Shown here piece by piece: positions 12,750 through 21,277 of a stretch of DNA of 64,000 bases. The translations under genes and the position numbers were made by a program. Source of the DNA: Zeugodacus cucurbitae (lineage: Eukaryota > Arthropoda > Insecta > Diptera > Tephritidae). Numbering within the stretch: the stretch's first letter is position 1; each line of letters opens with the position of its first letter. The stretch lies in contig NC_071669.1 in assembly GCF_028554725.1 (NCBI RefSeq), forward strand, positions 5,728,501 to 5,792,500. The letters are read 5' to 3'. Under the pieces are notes generated by a model that had not been told where the DNA came from, searched no databases, and saw nothing but the letters and a program-made list of their open reading frames with translations.

Positions 12750-12860
12750 ATTTGCGCTGTTATCACATAATTTATGTATTATTGGTTTTTAAAAATTGGG
12801 TTTTGCGTAAAATCTTGCACTGATTAACAACATTTAAGTAGAGAGCACTGACAGAAACTG
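12750..12860 (+). promoter_or_regulatory. Predicted promoter of lectin gene 1
   Basis: Conserved with the same region of genes 2 and 3. A GATA-type site (TGTTATC, reverse of GATAACA) is at 12759-12765, 139 bp before the ATG. A TATA-like GTAAAATC is at 12807, exactly 34 bp before a GAGAGCACTG block at 12841 that probably contains the start of transcription. The ATG is 57 bp further on. GATA factors drive fat-body and gut immune genes in flies, so an immune or gut role is a reasonable inference only. Confidence 0.6.
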
Positions 12861-12897
12861 TAAGAGGCGCTGTTAAAATACAAATAGTAACGCTGAA

Positions 12898-13654
12898 ATG
12901 TTGAATTCCATAAAAGTCTGTTTAATATTTCTAAATATTTTTACTATTTTCGCGAGTCCTTCTAACTCTAATAACAACGGTAAGTGCGCAAAAAAATATA
13001 TTTTGTTATTTCTATCTATACCTCTATACAATAACGTTCGTACTCGTGTAAAACACTTTCAGAAAATACGGCAAACTATTATCCCTTCGTGAAAATCGGC
13101 AGCAAACACTATTTTATAAATCCATCTTTAAAGGCAAGTGTGTTGTATGACGGAATTATTATTTCATTTATTATAAAAAAATCTCTAAATAGATGAACTG
13201 GTATGAATCGTTTGACTATTGCCGCTCTATTGGCGGAGATTTGGTGAATATTGAGTCCCTTGAAGAATTGCTGGCGCTACAAAAATATGTGTTAGAAATC
13301 AATATAGGATCGCAACTTTGGACTGATGGCAATGATTTGGCAAGAGAAGGTAGATATACGTCTCACACCACTGGACGACCATTAGTCTTCGTCAAGTGGA
13401 CACCAAATAACCCTAATAACCAAGGTAATAATGAGGATTGCATTGAAGTTCGTCTAGAAGGAGACAACAAAACACTTCTAATGAATGATAACAATTGTTT
13501 TAATGAATATTACGCGATTTGTCAGTATCGCAAACTTACAGCGAATGACGGAAGAAGCTTTTGTGTGGTCTTAGATCAAAATGAAAACTGTATGCTGCGG
13601 AATTTAGCTGAGGGCTTTACGAAAGCGGCCGATATGTTTAAATCATGTGCATAA
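12898..13654 (+). CDS. Secreted C-type lectin 1 (three exons)
   Basis: Exons 12898-12979, 13063-13133 and 13193-13654 encode 204 residues. Exon 1 is a signal peptide (hydrophobic VCLIFLNIFTIFAS, likely cut near residue 20). Exon 2 supplies the FVKIGSKHYFI strand that opens insect C-type lectin domains. Exon 3 carries the rest: C61-C161 and C134-C153 are the canonical disulfides, with LWTDGNDLAREG and NNEDCIEV. The sugar-binding triplet position reads Asn-Pro-Asn (124-126) rather than EPN or QPD, and WND reads MND. Intron 1 is GT-AG (83 bp). Intron 2 is GC-AG (59 bp); a GT donor 4 nt later would put exon 3 out of frame. About 40 residues with C175, C184 and C203 follow the domain. The family binds sugars outside the cell, in immunity, gut or reproduction. 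A poly(A) signal AATAAA lies near 13784. Confidence 0.9.
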
Positions 13655-13829
13655 CACACTGTGTCATTTTGATTGCCACTATGCTGACTATTTATACATC
13701 ACACATATCGCTTAAGAGAATCTCTCTCATTGAGTTGGTATATTGATAAGTGATGTGTATAAATAATATGTGTATATTTTTGTAATAAATTTTTGAGAGT
13801 GAAATACAAAATTTAATTAGATGAAATTA

Positions 13830-14690
13830 TGTTGTTATGAATAACAAACGATAACTTGAGACAAAATTGTGAAATCTTGATGAAACTTGGTACAAATATT
13901 CCTTTGCAACATAAGAAGATTGCTATTGTAGATGGACGAAAATCAAAAGCTGTAACTAAGCCATAAATAAAGTTATGAAACATAAATTTGGTGCAGAGGA
14001 TTACACTTGGGAGGGGCATATTTGGATGAAATTTGTTCGTTAAAGTGGGCGTAGCTCTGTTCCATGTTAAATTTTTTTATATATCTCGTAAATTACGAAA
14101 GCTGTATAAACCAAACTCTCGAGAGTCCTTTCCTATAGGTACTACGTTATAGAGTCTAAAAATTAAAGAAATCGGATTATAACCACGCCTACCACCCATA
14201 CAAAAGTTATGTTGAAAACTACTACAATATGCTTTAATTCAGTAAGGAAAATCTCCAGAAATCTTACATTTCATGGTAAAGATGGTACAGGAGGGCTGCA
14301 CTCAAATTTCTGTCTCAGAAACTACTCGTGTAATTTCAACAAATTTTGGTTCGTACCATTTCTTTGGCATCCCAATGTTATATTATATTAGTTTGAAAAT
14401 GGGCAAAACCGGTTCACAACCACGCCTACTTTTACTAGCCATCAGTTTTGAGTACATCTTTTTCGTTCCCTTTACAATATATCGACGTAAAACTTTGCAG
14501 AATCTAGTGTGACATAGCCCGTATAAAAAATCGAACTATAACTTTTCAAGACCCCATATATCGAAAATGAGGACTTAAAAGTTTTTAACAATTTTTTTTA
14601 AACATCTTTAAACATCTCAGATATTCTAAAGAAATTCAATGAAGATATGCTCCATCTAATTGGAAGAGTTTAAAATATTAAAGATAGACA
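13830..14690 (-). repeat. Decayed family A repeat, reverse orientation
   Basis: Read on the minus strand this matches the family A copies at 25.2-26.3 and 42.5-43.8 kb: a GATATCT/CAAG..TTTC block, a GGGAGGGGCATATTTGGATG / GTGGGCGTAG block, an AACCGA..TTT block and CCACGCCTAC stretches in the same order. It has no intact ends and is heavily substituted, so it is older than the other copies. It separates lectin genes 1 and 2. Small open frames in it are not genes. Confidence 0.6.
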
Positions 14691-14859
14691 TATAGTATTC
14701 CTTTTTCATTCCTTCGTCATGATACGTTAAGTAACCTAATTGTTTAGCACTGAATCAATGTGGTTCCTTCAAGTAGGGATTAAGCAAACAGTGATCGATT
14801 TGAATGCTCAAAGATGGAGCTGTTAAGATGCGACTTTGTCTTGCCTATAGTTTATTAGT

Positions 14860-15060
14860 TTTTTTTTTTACCAAACTAAAAGCTATCACACCCTGTATTT
14901 ATGATGAAATTATTATATTTTTGTCTAGGTTTTATTTTTAAAGCTTTACGCTGCATTTGCCTGTTATCGCTTAGATCATGGATTCATGCTTTTGAGAAAT
15001 TGGATTTTGTGTAAAATCTAGTACTGCTATACAGCATTTAATTAGAGAGCACTGACCGAA
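14860..15060 (+). promoter_or_regulatory. Predicted promoter of lectin gene 2
   Basis: Homologous throughout to the gene 1 upstream region, starting with the duplicated MITE right end. GATA-type TGTTATC is at 14962-14968 (140 bp before the ATG), GTAAAATC at 15011, and GAGAGCACTG at 15045 (34 bp later, 57 bp before the ATG). The stretch before the ATG (GAGGCGCTGTTAAAATACAA) is shared with gene 1. Confidence 0.6.
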
Positions 15061-15101
15061 ACAGTTAGAGGCGCTGTTAAAATACAAATAGTAAGGCTGA
15101 A

Positions 15102-15901
15102 ATGTTGAATTTCATAAAAGTCTGTTTAATATTTCTAAATATTTTTACTATTTTCGCGAGTCCTTCTAACTCTAACAAAAACGGTAAGAGCGCAAAAGAA
15201 TATATTTAGCGATTTTTGCCTATACCGCTATACAACATCGTTCATACTCGTGTAAAATACACTTTCAGAGAATACGAAAAATTATTATCCCTTTGTGAAA
15301 ATTGGCGGGAAGTACTATTTTGTTAATGTATCCTTAAAGGCAAGTGTGTTGTATAAAGGTATTATTATTTCATTTTAATATGACAAAAATCTCTAAATAG
15401 ATGAACTGGTACGAATCGTTTGACTATTGCCGCTCTATTGGCGGAGATTTGGTGAATATTGAGTCCCTTGAGGAATTGCTGGCGCTACAAAAATATGTGT
15501 TAGAAATCAATATAGGATCGCAACTTTGGACTGATGGCAATGATTTGGCAAGAGAAGGTAGATATATATCACACACCACTGGTCGTCCTTTGGTCTTTAC
15601 CAAGTGGATACAAAATAACCCTGATAACGCAGGTAATGAAGATTGCATTGAAGTTTGTATACAAGTAAATGACAAAACACTTCAAATGAATGATAATAAG
15701 TGTGAGAATGAATACTACGCGATTTGTCAGTATCGCGAACCTATCGTGTATTACAGAAGAAGCTTTTGTGTGGTATTAAATGAAAATGAGAACTGTATGC
15801 TGAGGAATTTAGGTGAGGGTTTTACACAGGCAGCCGATATGTTTAAATCGTGTGCAAACGACAACGTGAACAAAGCTTCAGAAGTGAAAGCATTAAATTA
15901 A
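15102..15901 (+). CDS. Secreted C-type lectin 2 (three exons)
   Basis: Exons 15102-15183, 15269-15339 and 15401-15901 encode 217 residues. It is the closest relative of gene 1: the signal peptide and the first 170 or so bases of exon 3 are nearly identical, while the rest of exon 3 differs strongly. Canonical cysteines are C61-C160 and C133-C152, with an extra C137. The sugar-binding triplet is Asn-Pro-Asp (124-126), one residue from the galactose-type QPD. MND replaces WND. Intron 1 is GT-AG (85 bp) and intron 2 GC-AG (61 bp). The post-domain tail has C174, C183 and C202 and ends in a longer charged stretch than gene 1. The predicted product is an extracellular calcium-dependent sugar-binding protein; the ligand is unknown. 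Confidence 0.9.
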
Positions 15902-16079
15902 GTAGCGTATATAAGTAATGTGTGTATTTTGCTGTAGTTTGTTTCTTGAGCGTAAAATACAAATTTTTTGTGAGACAGAGTTATGTTGTTTTAATAGTAT
16001 TACAATTACATAGAAGTTAGTACAAACGATGGCGATCTCTTACACAAATATGATTTGAAAATCTTGCCGAGCATTTGTA

Positions 16080-16400
16080 TATTCGCTATAATTGTTTGGA
16101 TTACTCCGAAGTGTTTCCGAATTACTCCGAAGTGTTTCCGAATTACTCCGAATCGTGTCGAATTACTCCGAAATGTTCCGGACTACTCCGAATTGTTCCG
16201 GATTACTCCTAATTGTTTCCGAATTTTTTGCGAATTACTCCGAATTGTGCCGAACTACTTCGAGCTATTCCGATTTATTCCGAATTGTTCCGAATTACTC
16301 TCAATTGTGCTAGAAATATGTACATTTACTTATAAAATATTTTATCAATTTAATCGCTACCATTTAATTTAATCTTACTCCGAACTATTCCGAAAATACT
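16080..16400 (+). repeat. ACTCCGAA array 2, between lectin genes 2 and 3
   Basis: A short-period minisatellite: units of about 20-25 bp of the type ATTACTCCGAA(G/T)TGTTTCCGA, roughly 10 or more copies with single-base variation. It uses the same word as array 1 but a far shorter period. The long open frames across it (Tyr/Ser/Glu/Leu/Phe-rich repeats) arise from the minisatellite and are not genes. Confidence 0.85.
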
Positions 16401-16799
16401 TTTACTAGATAATTTTGTTTTTTTTTTTATTAAAGAAGTTTACATTTCTATTTTTATTTGGATTGTATATTGGAAATTTTATATTTGAGATTATTAAAAA
16501 TTTAGTGAGAATGGAAGCTCTATAGCAGGCAAAATATCAAATCACTCATTTTTGATAACATAAAGTTCTGCAAAATTTTGATTAAAGAGCATGTTTGATC
16601 ACAAATCGAGAGCACAAGAAATATTTGCAGAACTGCCCAATATTTATGTGTATATATAATATACACTTATATATTTTAATAAATACCGGTTCTATTGATA
16701 AATGCTGAGAAGATTACTTCGTATGCTTGCTTATCACGTATATTGTTTACATGTGGTTTTTTTATTGTATTTGTTGCCTCTCCTTTATTCTTCTGAACT

Positions 16800-16900
16800 A
16801 TAGTTGCTGTTATCTCTTAATGTATTTATTTACTGAAAACTTGTGAATTTATAAAATCTTGCGCTACTTTATAGCACTTAAGAGGAGAGCACTGGCAGAT
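16800..16900 (+). promoter_or_regulatory. Predicted promoter of lectin gene 3
   Basis: More diverged but with the same layout: TGTTATC at 16808-16814 (136 bp before the ATG), a clear TATA box in TTTATAAAATC with ATAAAATC at 16851, and GAGAGCACTG at 16885 (34 bp later, 59 bp before the ATG). Retention in the most diverged copy argues that these are functional elements. Confidence 0.65.
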
Positions 16901-16943
16901 GCTGTTCGAGAAGCGCCGTTAAAGTAAAAACATTACCGCTGAT

Positions 16944-17688
16944 ATGGCGAATTTAATAAAGATTAGTTTACTGTGTCTCAATATTTTAGCTATTTTCACG
17001 TGTTCTTGTGGCTCTACTAATGCGGGTAGGAGCATAACTTATTTTATTTGCTTATTTTTTATTATTTGGTATTATTTATATAGAAAACACGGAAAGTAAT
17101 TGTCCCTTTGTGAAAATCGGTAGCAAGTACTATTTTATAAATGAATCTTTGAAGGCAAGTATATATATATCGCGTATAAAATTTTTTTTTATAAACAGAA
17201 TCTCTAAATAGATGAGCTGGTTCGAATCATCTGAGTATTGCCGCTCTATTGGCGGAGATTTGGTGAATATTAACTCCATTGAAGAATTGCTGGCACTGCA
17301 AAAATATATCTTAGGCATGAATATACAAACGCAACTGTGGACTGACGGCAATGATTTGGGAAGGGAAGGTAGATATATGTCACTAACCACTGGGCGACCT
17401 TTGTTCTTCACCAAATGGAAACCTAATAACCCTGATAACTCAAATAATGAAGATTGCGTTGAAGTGCGTATAGAAAACAAAACACTTGTTATGAACGACC
17501 ATAAATGTGATATGGAGTTTTACGCGATTTGCCAGTATCGCGAACCCACCACGCATGGCGGAAGTAAAATTTCGGAGTTGAATGAAAATGATAATTTAAA
17601 ATTGCTAAGGAACTTAGGTGAGGCTTTGACGCATGCAGCCGATGTGTATAAATCATGTTCGCAACAAACTGGTTGTCCGGTGTCTTAG
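16944..17688 (+). CDS. Secreted C-type lectin 3 (three exons)
   Basis: Exons 16944-17025, 17084-17154 and 17212-17688 encode 209 residues. Signal peptide residues 1 to about 20-22; lectin domain about 34-160. Unlike genes 1 and 2 it retains an N-terminal cysteine (C34 in SNCPFVKIG) usual for long-form domains; they have Tyr-Tyr there. Canonical pairs are C61-C158 and C133-C150. The binding triplet is Asn-Pro-Asp (124-126) and WND reads MND (145-147). The tail has C200 and C206 and lacks the FCVV and NEN-C cysteines of its neighbours. Intron 1 is GT-AG (58 bp) and intron 2 GC-AG (57 bp). A poly(A) signal lies near 17882. It is the earliest-diverging member of this cluster; the ligand is unknown. 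Confidence 0.9.
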
Positions 17689-17939
17689 TGGTCGAACAGG
17701 CTTGTTATAAATTTTCAGATATATTTAAATTATACTCATTTGTTATATTATCAGAGAACTCTGCACTTTGGTATAACGCCAGTGGGGGTATTCATCTATC
17801 GAAATGGAAAAAAAAAATGTTTACACTTCTACTGTTCAAATATAAAATAAATATATATGTATATCATATTGTTCGCAAAAAAATAAACAAATAAAGTGAT
17901 TTAGATGTCATAGAGTGAATGTGTAATAAATATATGTTG

Positions 17940-18485
17940 TAAACCAGTACTCCGAATAAGTACGGAAGAGTTTAGTTCGAAACTTATTGCATATTTTTGC
18001 TATTTGGGTGCCTGAAATATAAGAAATTAGCTTTGGCGTATCAAGACCGTATATTCGGAGTTACTCCGAATTACTCCGAATTACTCCGAAAACATATAAA
18101 GTTTAAATGATCGATTTTCTGTGTATTTTTAAAATACTATAACGACTTTGCTAACCTATGCCTAAAATCTGCTTCAGTGCGTCAACACCGTATATTCGGA
18201 GTTACTCCGAATTACATATAATTGTTAAATAATTGATTTTCTGCATATTTTTAGAATACTATAACCGCTTTGCTTATCCTATGCGTAAAATCTGCTTTAG
18301 TACATCAAAACCGTATATTCGGAGTTACTCCGAATTACATATAATTGTTAAATAATTGATTTTCTGCATATTTTTAGAATACTTCAACAACTTCGCTGCG
18401 CAATGCCTAAAGTCTGCTTTAGTGCATCAAAACCGTATATTCGGACTTACTCCGAATTACTCCGAAAGCATGCAATTGAATAAAA
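17940..18485 (+). repeat. ACTCCGAA array 3, downstream of the lectin cluster
   Basis: Four units start ACCGTATATTCGGAG at 18046, 18187, 18310 and 18432 (spacing 141, 123, 122 bp). Three of the four begin with a perfect palindrome TTCGGAGTTACTCCGAA (first at 18054-18070); the fourth has one change. Units share TTGATTTTCTGCATATTTTTAG-type, AATACT, CCTA(A)AATCTGCTTTAGT and CATCAAA blocks. The first unit is longer because it has extra ACTCCGAATT copies. Confidence 0.85.
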
Positions 18486-19612
18486 ATTGCTTTTCTGTTA
18501 GTTTTAAAGCACTCTAACGGTTTTTCTATGCTCACTTATTGAGAATAAATGTATTTTTACAGTTATTTTGCAAACATATGCATAATTTTCGCATTAAAAG
18601 TAATTATAGTAAATATGCATTATGATTTATTTTATAAATAAAAAAACCATAATGCAATACTTAGTAAACTATTGCATACTTTCAAACGCAGCGGCTTGTA
18701 AAATCAGCTTTCCACACATTTTTACATTAAACAAATACCTTGAAATGCAAAAACGTAACAAAATTCTATAAAACATACTTTTTCCTAGCACACCAAGAGC
18801 TTATAGATACTTAACACCAACACATTAAAAAATAAGCATATTAAATAGAAAGCATTTGTATATACAATATATGTATACGTTTGTAGAGGTATTAAAGAAC
18901 TTTGTATGCTTTCTGTTGCAGAGTTACAAGGAAAAAATGTGGCACACAAATAAATAAATATATTTATTTTATAAGCACTCAATGCAGTGGTGAGCAGTAA
19001 TATTTCATATATTGCTTAACATTTTCAGCAACACAATTTGCAAACAATAACAACAAACAACTTAGATGTGGCACAAATCGAATGAAATCCGCTTACAACT
19101 TGTACGCACACACACACACACGCACACGTGCTTATTGTGTTGGCGTACAGCAGCGGTAAACTTAACTGAATGTGCTTGTATGTGTGAATGTGTATATTTG
19201 CCTGGCATGCGCTTAAGCGCACTTTGCGCTGTGTTGCAAGCATGCGTGTAAAGCGATTGCATAATTACAGGCGCTTAAGTGTATTTAAGAACTATTAGAG
19301 TGTTGCTGTGTGCTGCCTGACTGTTGTATTGGCATTGCCATTAATATATTTTGTATATGTATGTGGATTTTTAATAAATACCTAGCATACCTAAAATATA
19401 TAGAGTGGTTTTGGGGAAAATACTTTAGCTGCTTATGGAATTTTATATAAAATCAAATTGCAAAAATATTTTTTTTTTTGCGCCAAAACTTGTGAAATAA
19501 TGGAGAAATAAATATTTGCTAAGATTATTTACGGCATGCTTACGAAGAGCATATGAAAAGCGAAACAAAAAATTATAATAAAAAAAAAATTTTAATACAA
19601 AAAAATTAAAAA
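18486..19612. other. Intergenic, AT-rich, no gene seen
   Basis: AT-rich sequence with a CA microsatellite near 19106-19128 and A-rich runs just before the family A repeat. Open frames are short and compositionally biased. Confidence 0.5.
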
Positions 19613-19701
19613 CAAGTAAGGAAAGGCTAAGTTCGGGTGCAACCGAATATTTTATACTCTCGCAATTTATTGAAGCAATTTGATTAATATAACACACAAT
19701 A
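19613..19701 (+). repeat. Family A repeat, 5' part (split by LINE insertion)
   Basis: It begins CAAGTAAGGAAAGGCTAAG, then the hairpin TTCGGGTGCAACCGAA and TTTTATACTCTCGCAA, nearly identical to the start of the copy at 42476. It is interrupted after AACACACAATA (19691-19701) by the I-like element and resumes at 25159. Confidence 0.85.
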
Positions 19702-19703
19702 CA

Positions 19704-19736
19704 CAGTTCGACTACAGCTCTCTCGCGAGTAAGTTC
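19704..19736 (+). promoter_or_regulatory. Putative internal promoter (Inr + DPE) of the LINE
   Basis: An ACAGTT initiator-like site lies at the element's first bases (A+1 at 19705). AGTTC, a full match to the insect downstream promoter element RGWYV, is at 19732-19736, exactly +28 to +32. Internal TATA-less promoters of this layout are established for fly I, jockey and related elements. Motif evidence only. Confidence 0.5.
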
Positions 19737-19842
19737 GTTATCAAACCGTCTAAGCGCAAAGTTGTAATAATCTACTAAAGTTGAATTAAGTAATTAATAC
19801 AATTAATACTCTCATCGCGAACTGGTGAAAAAACCTATTCCA

Positions 19843-21171
19843 ATGAACGATCCACCTGACATGGACGGGGCTCCCCCGCTCCACCCCCAAAACATTACGG
19901 AAATAAATTCTCCTGGACCTAAATTCTTAGTAATGAAAAGAATAAATAGTGACTTAACCTTAACTAGTGTTTCTCCATTCCTTATAAAAAAAGTAATCGA
20001 CGGTACATGCGGTCAAGTCGACATGTGTAAAAAACTCAGAAGTGGTGATATTCTCATTAAAACAAAGAACAATACACAAGCACAGAAACTTAAAAAACTA
20101 AAAAATTTATCCCCTTATATACAAGTACATATAATAATGCACTCAAATCTAAATTTCACCAAAGGTGTTGTCTACTGCAACGACCTCCGCGGAATACCCG
20201 AAAACGAAATCCTAGATGAACTTAAAGATCAAAACGTGAGTGAAGTGCGAAAAATTATGCGAAAAGATAACAATAATAGCTCAACTCTCGTCGAAACCGG
20301 CCTAATAATTATTACATTTGCAACGCTCTCACTGCCTGACTCAATTTCTATTGGTTATGAAAAAATACGCATCCGACCTTATATACCCCTCCCTCTACGG
20401 TGCAAAAATTGTCACCGCTACGGACATCTCACCAAACACTGCAAAAACCAAGCGCTATGCTCAAACTGCTCGCAAAGGTGTCATACATCATCTGACTCGG
20501 CTGAAAAATGCAATTACCCATCCGCCTGCAATAACTGCAGAGAAAACAGTACCAGCAGCACCGACCACTCACCTTACTTTAGAAGCTGCCCTATATTCAT
20601 TAAGCAAAAAGAAATTCAGGCTATCAAAATACTGCAAAACGTGGACTACAAAACTGCCCACACTATATACAAACAACAGCATCATCAATCTATTACATTT
20701 TCAAGTACTCTACGAACACCTACGGTGTACAGCTCAAGCGACGAACTCTTAGCACCAACTCTCACGACAACCAACAATTCTCAAAACAAGCAGCCCCACA
20801 ACAACAATTCCTCTCTACCTACTCAACGCTCTTCGACGCAACCCATTTACGCTCCAACAACGGTTCGCAGTAAGATAAGTACAAATACCACTCACACAAA
20901 GCAATGCTCCAGCCAAGGAAACAACAACACTAATGAGCTAATAAATCGCCCTTCAACATCAAATAAACAGTACGAGTCTTCACAACTGACAGAAACGAAA
21001 ATCAAAATATTCCCTAAATCAACCTCAAACCGTACTATCAAGCAACTAAAAGCTAAAGCTAAAGAACAAATAGGCAAAAACAAACTAAAAATGATCAATC
21101 ATAAACAAGATACAAACAACTCTAACTCAGATGATAGTGATGACTTTGACAGTCTCACTATGGAAGAGTAA
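19843..21171 (+). CDS. LINE ORF1, Gag-like nucleic-acid-binding protein
   Basis: 442 residues from the first ATG; the open frame extends six codons upstream to a GTG that is unlikely to be used. Residues about 30-185 form the region before the zinc fingers, including a conserved GVVYCNDLRGIPENEIL stretch typical of fly LINE Gag proteins. Three cysteine-histidine knuckles follow: C-x2-C-x4-H-x4-C starting near residue 187, then C-x2-C-x4-H-x8-C and C-x2-C-x9-H-x6-C, ending near 249. The remaining C-terminal part is Ser/Thr/Asn/Gln-rich, then Lys-rich, with an acidic end. In the family this protein coats the element RNA and aids its nuclear targeting. No stops or frameshifts. Confidence 0.88.
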   Translation: MNDPPDMDGAPPLHPQNITEINSPGPKFLVMKRINSDLTLTSVSPFLIKKVIDGTCGQVDMCKKLRSGDILIKTKNNTQAQKLKKLKNLSPYIQVHIIMHSNLNFTKGVVYCNDLRGIPENEILDELKDQNVSEVRKIMRKDNNNSSTLVETGLIIITFATLSLPDSISIGYEKIRIRPYIPLPLRCKNCHRYGHLTKHCKNQALCSNCSQRCHTSSDSAEKCNYPSACNNCRENSTSSTDHSPYFRSCPIFIKQKEIQAIKILQNVDYKTAHTIYKQQHHQSITFSSTLRTPTVYSSSDELLAPTLTTTNNSQNKQPHNNNSSLPTQRSSTQPIYAPTTVRSKISTNTTHTKQCSSQGNNNTNELINRPSTSNKQYESSQLTETKIKIFPKSTSNRTIKQLKAKAKEQIGKNKLKMINHKQDTNNSNSDDSDDFDSLTMEE

Positions 21172-21277
21172 ATGTTCTTACAACATTTCCCTCATTTTTT
21201 CCTTTTCTTTATACTATCATATATCTGCTCATTATATTACTATTATATTTACTTAGTATTTAATATAATCTACTAAC

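Noticed and set aside
16055..16372. Open frames of 105 and 73 codons rich in PNC/SELLRI repeats
   Set aside because: Translation of the 20-25-bp ACTCCGAA minisatellite; repetitive in every frame.
19825..19842. GTG start of LINE ORF1
   Set aside because: Nuclear eukaryotic initiation at GTG is rare; the first in-frame ATG at 19843 is used instead.
20318..20752. 144-codon frame within LINE ORF1
   Set aside because: Out-of-frame shadow of the zinc-knuckle region.
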